DNA from: Thiomicrospira sp. UBA5634
GTDB taxonomy: Bacteria > Pseudomonadota > Gammaproteobacteria > Thiomicrospirales > Thiomicrospiraceae
NCBI GenBank assembly: GCA_002421475.1
Contig: DIJW01000207.1
Coordinates: 1 to 10,369, forward strand
Reading direction: 5' to 3'
Length of the DNA: 10,369 nucleotides
In this document: positions 6,088 to 10,369 of the stretch, in pieces
Position numbering within the stretch: the first letter of the stretch is position 1
Layout of the letters: each line of letters opens with the position of its first letter
Position numbers and translations under genes: made by a program
The notes under the pieces: model-generated
Told to the model about the DNA's origin: nothing
Database searches by the model: none
The model's input: only the letters and a program-made list of their open reading frames with translations

Positions 6088-7575
6088 CTATGCACCAGCC
6101 TGTTGCAAAATAAATTCCACTAAAGCTGGCACAGGACGGCCGGTAGCTCCCTTATTCGCGCCCGATTGCCAAGCGGTACCTGCGATGTCTAAATGTGCCC
6201 ATTTCACTTCTTTGGTATAACGTGCTAAAAACTGTGCCGCGGTAATTGTGCCGCCTTCTCTGCCACCGATATTGGCCATGTCGGCAAAGTTGGATTTGAG
6301 TTGTTCATCCCACTCTTCTCCGAGCGGCAGCTGCCAGAAACGGTCATAAGTAGTTTGACCGGCTTGGAGCAGTCGATCAATTAGCGGCTGATCATTGCCT
6401 AATAAACCGGAAACATGGTTGCCCAATGCGATAATGCAAGCGCCGGTAAGGGTGGCAATATCAATCACCAGACCTGGTTTAAAGGTGCGTTGGGCATAGG
6501 TGAGAGCGTCACATAATAACAGGCGACCTTCTGCATCTGTGTTGAGGATTTCGATTGTTTGACCGGACAAGGACGTGACTACGTCGCCCGGTTTAATGGC
6601 TTTACCGGAGGGCATGTTTTCTGTCGAAGGAATGACGCCGACGACATTAATGGCCGGTTTTAATTCTGCTAATGCTTTAAATACGCCGAGCACCGTTGCG
6701 GCTCCCCCCATGTCATATTTCATTTCGTCCATGCTGGCGCCGGGCTTCAATGAGATGCCGCCGGTATCAAAAGTGACGCCTTTGCCGACTAACGCAATTG
6801 GTGCTTGGTTTTTGTTGCCGCCGTTGTATTGCAGTGTAATCAGTTTGGGGGGGGTGTCTGAACCTTGAGCAACCGCCATAAATGCGCCCATGCCCATTTG
6901 GATCATTTCGTCGCGCTCTAATACCTTAACTTCAAATCCTGCAGTTTTACCTAGTTCAATTGCGGTTTGAGCTAAATGTACTGGGGTACAGAAATTACTT
7001 GGCATGTTTGCCAGGTCTTGCGTTAAAGCCATGCCAAGCGCAGTTGCTTGACCTTGTGCAATTGCGTGTTGATGTGTGGTTGAGTTGTCTGATAAAAAAC
7101 TCACTTGGCTTAGTTTAGGATCTTTAGGCGTATGTTCTCCTCGGCTATGATGAGCGTAATCATAAAAACTGCGTTGTAGCGCCAAGCTGTTTTGATATAA
7201 AGCCCAACCCGCTTTTTGCCCTATGGGTTGCGCGAGGTGTGTACAATCTAACACGTTGGTTGCGCCACTGTTGTCCAGTGCTTTTGCAAGCGCTTGAATT
7301 GCCGTTAAGTAACCTTTGGCTGTTAATTTTTTGTGGGCGCCGAAACCCACCAACAACAGGCGAGGACAGCTAAGCTGCACCACTTGGTGCAACATTAATG
7401 TTTGCCCGGCTTTAGCGTTAAAATCGCCTTGTTTATGCAGTGTTTCAATTAAGCCGTTAACACCAAAAGTGGCACCGACACTTAAAGTTTCGTCTTCACT
7501 AAAAACAGGCAAAACCAAGGTATCAATAGCGGTTAAATCAGGTTGTGGTTGAAGCTTGAATTGAATAACTTTCAT
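6088..7575 (-). CDS. pepA: Leucyl aminopeptidase (cytosol aminopeptidase, M17 family)
   Basis: Two-metal hexameric aminopeptidase removing N-terminal residues from peptides; in E. coli PepA also binds DNA in ColE1 cer resolution and carAB control. The protein has 495 residues, near the usual 503. The N-terminal domain spans about 1-170. The catalytic domain shows K265 and D270 in VGKGVTFDTGGISLKP with K277, D288 in MKYDMGG, and the signature NTDAEGRL at 345-352 (D347, E349, R351). The end is regular (HLDIAGTAW, GATGRPVPALVEFI). The ATG at 7575 has AAGGGA 8 bases upstream. It heads the pepA-holC operon and is divergent from lptF, the arrangement seen in E. coli. A run of eight C residues on the coding strand (6854-6847) encodes TPP at 241-243, a possible slippage site, but the frame is intact. 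Whether the DNA-binding role is kept cannot be judged here. Confidence 0.97.
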   Translation of the reverse strand: MKVIQFKLQPQPDLTAIDTLVLPVFSEDETLSVGATFGVNGLIETLHKQGDFNAKAGQTLMLHQVVQLSCPRLLLVGFGAHKKLTAKGYLTAIQALAKALDNSGATNVLDCTHLAQPIGQKAGWALYQNSLALQRSFYDYAHHSRGEHTPKDPKLSQVSFLSDNSTTHQHAIAQGQATALGMALTQDLANMPSNFCTPVHLAQTAIELGKTAGFEVKVLERDEMIQMGMGAFMAVAQGSDTPPKLITLQYNGGNKNQAPIALVGKGVTFDTGGISLKPGASMDEMKYDMGGAATVLGVFKALAELKPAINVVGVIPSTENMPSGKAIKPGDVVTSLSGQTIEILNTDAEGRLLLCDALTYAQRTFKPGLVIDIATLTGACIIALGNHVSGLLGNDQPLIDRLLQAGQTTYDRFWQLPLGEEWDEQLKSNFADMANIGGREGGTITAAQFLARYTKEVKWAHLDIAGTAWQSGANKGATGRPVPALVEFILQQAGA

Positions 7576-7632
7576 TTAAAATGTCCCTTTTTTGATAGTT
7601 GTGCACCGAGTTCTGACACGGGTTGCAGTAGC

Positions 7633-7660
7633 TTAATATTTGTTTAGCTAGGGCTAACAA
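7633..7660 (-). promoter_or_regulatory. pepA: Candidate pepA-holC promoter
   Basis: On the minus strand, TTGTTA (7660-7655) and TATTAA (7638-7633) are separated by 16 bases; each matches consensus at 4 of 6 positions. The start would fall about 50 bases before the pepA ATG. It is the best pair I found in the 160-base gap, but weak. Confidence 0.4.
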
Positions 7661-7694
7661 TGCAGAATTTTTCCAGCGCGTATTCGAGGTGCCC

Positions 7695-7700
7695 TATAAT
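7695..7700 (+). promoter_or_regulatory. lptF: -10 element of the lptFG promoter
   Basis: Consensus TATAAT lies 35 bases before the lptF start codon. The -35 is poor (TTCCAG at 7671-7676, 18-base spacer). The leader would be about 30 bases and holds only the ribosome site. Transcription presumably covers lptF and lptG. Confidence 0.5.
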
Positions 7701-7725
7701 GTATTTTTATCATTTTAACGTGAGC

Positions 7726-7738
7726 GGAGCGGTTTTTG
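7726..7738 (+). promoter_or_regulatory. lptF: Ribosome-binding site deciding the TTG start of lptF
   Basis: GGAG (7726-7729) sits 6 bases before a TTG codon at 7736. There is no in-frame ATG or GTG nearby that would keep the conserved cytoplasmic N-terminus; the next in-frame ATG falls at codon 17, inside the first membrane segment. The TTG is therefore the likely initiator. Confidence 0.75.
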
Positions 7739-8812
7739 CGCATTCTCGATAAATATCTTTATAAAGAGCTGAGCTTAACATTCATGGCTGTTTTAGCGGT
7801 GCTGTTACTGATTATGTTTGGTACCGAAACAACTCGCTTATTGGCGATGGCGGTTGAAGGTAAGTTGCCGCCATCAATAGTAATGCATGTTCTAATGCTT
7901 AAAATTCCGCCGGCCTTGGAGTTGATTTTGCCGTTAGTGGCGTTGTTAAGTGTTATGTTGGCGATGGGGCGTTTATATCAAGATCAAGAAGTCGTTGTGT
8001 TAAATAGCTGTGGTGTTGGTGAAGCCTACTTTCAAGGTCGGGTTGCCTGGTTTTTGTTGCCGGTTATGTTGTTAACATTGTTCGTAACGTTATGGTTGTC
8101 ACCTTGGTCGCTTCAGAAAGAACGTGAATTAATTGCTCAAGCACAAGTGAGTGCGCCGTTGGCAGGCCTGGTTGCCGGGCGTTTTAATAGTTTGCCGCAA
8201 TCAGGTGGCGTGTTATACGCCAAAGAAATTAACACGAACGGGCGTTTGAAAGATATTTGGATTCGCTTGCAAGAAAATGATCGTGATGTAGTGATGTTGG
8301 CACCGCGTGGGCATTTTGAGTGGATAAACGGACGCCTGGCTTTGGTCCTTTTAAATGGTCAGAGTTATGAAGGTTTGTTGCTAGGACAACTGTTAACTGT
8401 TCGTCAATTTGAGCGGTTTGAGGGTTTTTTACCTGAGTTAGAAGTGGTCACTTCCAGACCATCCGTTGCAGCAATGCCTTCGTTTGAATTGTGGCAAAGT
8501 GATCAGCCGGTCATGCAGATAGCCCTACAGTGGCGGTTGGTTGTGCCTTTAAGTGTATTGGTTTTAGGGTTGTTGGCATTAAAACTGAGTAAGACCGGGC
8601 CGCGTGAAGGGCGTTTTGCTAAGGTGTTTATTGCGATTGTACTGTATGTTTTTTATATGCAAACGCTTATTACCTTGTCTGATCGTGTTAAGACTGAGCA
8701 ATGGCCATTGTGGTTAGGATTATGGTGGGTGCCCTTGGTGTTTTTAGTTTTTGCTTTAAAAACAGAACGTTGGTTAAAAATTAAATCTGTCGCTAAGTTT
8801 CGGGAGGTGTGA
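7736..8812 (+). CDS. lptF: LPS export permease subunit LptF
   Basis: Inner-membrane subunit of the LptB2FGC transporter, which extracts lipopolysaccharide from the inner membrane and passes it to the LptA bridge. The product has 358 residues, close to the E. coli protein (366). Predicted membrane segments are about 14-32, 55-77, 101-122, 266-284, 296-315 and 322-341; the long segment 125-255 is the periplasmic jelly-roll domain. MRILDKYLYKELSLTF and the coupling-helix region DQEVVVLNSCGVGEAYF (83-99) are typical of the family, the latter contacting the ATPase LptB. It starts with TTG and overlaps lptG by one base (TGATG). LptB and LptC are not in the window, as is usual. Divergent pepA supports the assignment to LptF rather than LptG, as does the order F then G. 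Confidence 0.95.
   Translation: MRILDKYLYKELSLTFMAVLAVLLLIMFGTETTRLLAMAVEGKLPPSIVMHVLMLKIPPALELILPLVALLSVMLAMGRLYQDQEVVVLNSCGVGEAYFQGRVAWFLLPVMLLTLFVTLWLSPWSLQKERELIAQAQVSAPLAGLVAGRFNSLPQSGGVLYAKEINTNGRLKDIWIRLQENDRDVVMLAPRGHFEWINGRLALVLLNGQSYEGLLLGQLLTVRQFERFEGFLPELEVVTSRPSVAAMPSFELWQSDQPVMQIALQWRLVVPLSVLVLGLLALKLSKTGPREGRFAKVFIAIVLYVFYMQTLITLSDRVKTEQWPLWLGLWWVPLVFLVFALKTERWLKIKSVAKFREV
8162..8172. repeat. Near copy of the palindrome in lptF (GCAGGCCTGGT)
   Basis: Differs from ACCAGGCCTGGT only at its left end, keeping the CAGGCCTG core (8163-8170). It is in coding sequence (AGLV) and could be chance on its own; listed because it is the only other AGGCCT I found. Confidence 0.5.
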
Positions 8813-9906
8813 TGAATCGCATTGAACGTTATTTAGGTCGTGTGGTGGTGAGTCATACGTTATTAGTCTTGCTGGTTTTGTTGATTATCCTCGGTTTTGG
8901 CGAGTTTATGATGCAATTGGGCGCACTTAAAGCCGATTATACTTTGGCAAAAGGCACGCTTTATTCATTACTTAAGTTACCTGTATTTGGTTATGAAATT
9001 TTCCCGATAGCTTTATTAATCGGCACCTTGTTAGGTTTGGGTAGTTTGGCAAATCATGCTGAGCTAACCGTTTTGAGGGTGACCGGTTGGTCAATCGGGC
9101 GTATTTTTATTGCGGTGGTTAAAAGTGCTTTGTTGTTATGGCTGGTGGTGGCAATTATTGGTGAAATTGTGGCACCAAAATCGGAAGCCTATGCCACCAA
9201 ATTGAAAGCAGAAAGTTTGCAGCAAAACATTTCTCTTGGAGATCGTAGTGGGTTTTGGATGAAAGATGCCGAGCGCTTGATTCATGTACAGCGTATTGTA
9301 TCGGCTGAAGAAATGCGCGGGTTAACGGTGTATGAACTTAATGCCGGCCAGATAGTTAGTGTGAGTCAGGCAGGACGCGCCGTATATCGAAATGGTGAGT
9401 GGTTGATGCATAACGTACGTCAGCAGCAGTTGAGTTTGACAACATTTGTGTTTGCCGATCAGGCTCATATGGCATTAGATTTAACTTCACAACAGTTGGT
9501 TAATTGGGCGCAGAAGTTTCCGGTGGATGCGGATTTATTGGAGAGTTTGCGTGTTGAAACACGGTATATGCGACTTGATGACTTGTACGCATATATTGGG
9601 TTTTTGCAAGAAAATAATTTGGACGCGGCGCCTTATCAGTTGGAATTTTGGCGTAAATTGGCAAGTCCGTTAGTGGTGTTGGGGATGATGGCGTTGGTTT
9701 TTCCGCTCATTTTTGGCTCGCAGCGTCAAGTGAGTATGGGGCAACGAATTTTTGTCGGTATTTTGATCGGCATGGGTTTTCATTTGCTTAATCAAATTTT
9801 TGGTAACTTGAGTGTGGTGTATCAATTACCTGCAATGCTGGGTGCCTTTTTCCCATCGTTATTATTGTTAGGTATTGCATTGGTATTGTTTAAGCGGCTT
9901 CGATAA
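8812..9906 (+). CDS. lptG: LPS export permease subunit LptG
   Basis: Second permease subunit of LptB2FGC; it pairs with LptF to form the lipopolysaccharide cavity. The product has 364 residues (E. coli 360). Membrane segments are about 13-30, 60-80, 99-120, 283-302, 311-331 and 342-360, with a periplasmic domain at about 125-275. Family marks include MNRIERYLGRVVVSHTL, the coupling helix HAELTVLRVTGWS (82-94), and GLTVYELN in the jelly roll. The ATG at 8812 overlaps the lptF stop; a GTG at 8809 is in frame, but GGGAGG (8802-8807) would be only one base from it, so ATG is preferred. Translational coupling should keep the two subunits balanced. The gene is intact. Confidence 0.95.
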   Translation: MNRIERYLGRVVVSHTLLVLLVLLIILGFGEFMMQLGALKADYTLAKGTLYSLLKLPVFGYEIFPIALLIGTLLGLGSLANHAELTVLRVTGWSIGRIFIAVVKSALLLWLVVAIIGEIVAPKSEAYATKLKAESLQQNISLGDRSGFWMKDAERLIHVQRIVSAEEMRGLTVYELNAGQIVSVSQAGRAVYRNGEWLMHNVRQQQLSLTTFVFADQAHMALDLTSQQLVNWAQKFPVDADLLESLRVETRYMRLDDLYAYIGFLQENNLDAAPYQLEFWRKLASPLVVLGMMALVFPLIFGSQRQVSMGQRIFVGILIGMGFHLLNQIFGNLSVVYQLPAMLGAFFPSLLLLGIALVLFKRLR

Positions 9907-9916
9907 TCGAAAATCA

Positions 9917-9926
9917 CCAGGCCTGG
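9917..9926. repeat. CCAGGCCTGG palindrome, copy 4 (intergenic, after lptG)
   Basis: Exact copy, 12-base form ACCAGGCCTGGT (9916-9927), 10 bases after the lptG stop and 4 bases before the AGGAG ribosome site of the DUF523 gene. No U-tract follows, so it is not an obvious terminator. Confidence 0.85.
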
Positions 9927-9940
9927 TAATAGGAGACGGT

Positions 9941-10369
9941 ATGCAAAAACCGAGTTATCCCAGAGTACAACTTGCGATTTCAAACTGTTTGCTGGGTGTC
10001 AAATGCCGCTATAACGGTGGTCATGCACAAGATGATTTTGTGATGGATCAATTGTCAAAGTACGTTGATTTTATCCCGTTTTGTCCGGAAGATGCGGTAA
10101 TGGGTACGCCGCGTGAAAGTGTTCGTTTGTGTCGTGTTGAGGGTGAAATTCGTGTATTGGGCGGTAAATCACAACAGGATTACACCGAAGGCTTGGTGTC
10201 TTATAACCAGAAAATGATTGGTCATTTAAAACAACATCAGATTGATGGGGCGATTGTGAAAGCCAAATCGCCGTCATGCGGTTTAGATCGGATTAAAATT
10301 TATCGACCAACGGGTGAGTGGTTGGGTTCAGATAATGGTGTCGGTCAGGGGATATTTACTCAGACACTG
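9941..10369 (+). CDS. DUF523 (TudS-like) protein, 3'-truncated by window edge
   Basis: The first 143 codons of a DUF523 domain. Family marks are ISNCLLGVKCRYNGG (C16, C22), FCPEDAVMGTPRESVRL (C48) and KAKSPSCGLDRI (C113). DUF523 contains TudS, a [4Fe-4S] thiouracil desulfidase whose cluster is held by three cysteines; C16, C48 and C113 are the likely equivalents. Longer members carry a C-terminal DUF1722 domain, some described as RudS, acting on 4-thiouridine from tRNA; whether this gene has one lies beyond the window. AGGAG (9931-9935) is 5 bases before the ATG. The gene is 34 bases after lptG with no clear terminator, only a CCAGGCCTGG copy, so read-through from lptFG is possible. Desulfidase function is inferred from the family. 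Confidence 0.85.
   Translation, partial: MQKPSYPRVQLAISNCLLGVKCRYNGGHAQDDFVMDQLSKYVDFIPFCPEDAVMGTPRESVRLCRVEGEIRVLGGKSQQDYTEGLVSYNQKMIGHLKQHQIDGAIVKAKSPSCGLDRIKIYRPTGEWLGSDNGVGQGIFTQTL

Noticed and set aside
6575..6868. 97-codon open frame on the plus strand inside pepA
   Set aside because: It is antisense to the conserved catalytic region of pepA; it shows no recognisable domain.
10071..10277. 68-codon minus-strand open frame opposite the DUF523 gene
   Set aside because: The plus strand carries clear DUF523 motifs across the same bases; the antisense product has no family pattern.
1..10369. Mobile element, CRISPR array, prophage or tRNA
   Set aside because: No transposase or integrase motifs, no regularly spaced repeats and no tRNA-like fold were seen; all large genes are core chromosomal or ordinary envelope genes.

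Overview
The window looks like an ordinary chromosomal segment of a gammaproteobacterium of moderate, slightly AT-leaning composition. The main evidence is the gene block holC-pepA facing away from lptF-lptG, an arrangement conserved in gammaproteobacteria, together with a uvrB product very close to that of Escherichia coli. No phage, transposase, CRISPR array or RNA gene was seen. The genus cannot be named from this sequence.

Layout. 1-1590 (+) is the 3' four-fifths of uvrB. At 1632-3618 (+) is a two-gene unit whose reading frames overlap by 8 bases: an exported TPR plus NTF2-like protein, then an exported YkuD-family L,D-transpeptidase; it ends in a strong bidirectional hairpin terminator. 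3689-4561 (-) is an exported M14 zinc peptidase related to murein amidase MpaA. 4562-4995 is a 434-base divergent regulatory region with a near-consensus sigma70 promoter for the peptidase and at least one promoter, overlapping an inverted repeat, for the next gene. 4996-5628 (+) is an orphan response regulator with a receiver joined directly to a Fis-type helix-turn-helix. 5667-7575 (-) holds pepA then holC, 4 bases apart. 7736-9906 (+) holds lptF and lptG, overlapping by one base and starting from a TTG. 9941-10369 (+) is the 5' part of a DUF523 (TudS-like) gene cut by the window end.

Functional themes are DNA repair and replication (uvrB, holC), peptidoglycan cutting and crosslinking or lipoprotein attachment in the periplasm (L,D-transpeptidase, its partner, the M14 peptidase), lipopolysaccharide export (lptFG) and peptide turnover (pepA).

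The most unusual signal is not a gene. The 10-base palindrome CCAGGCCTGG occurs four times exactly, and all five AGGCCT hexamers found by eye lie in a CAGGCCTGG context. Copies sit in coding sequence (2219, 2535), inside a 22-base perfect palindrome between two convergent genes (5632-5653), and between lptG and the DUF523 gene (9917). Two copies form an imperfect 19-base direct repeat in the same codon phase in the two cell-wall genes. This may be one view of a genome-wide repeated word of unknown role.
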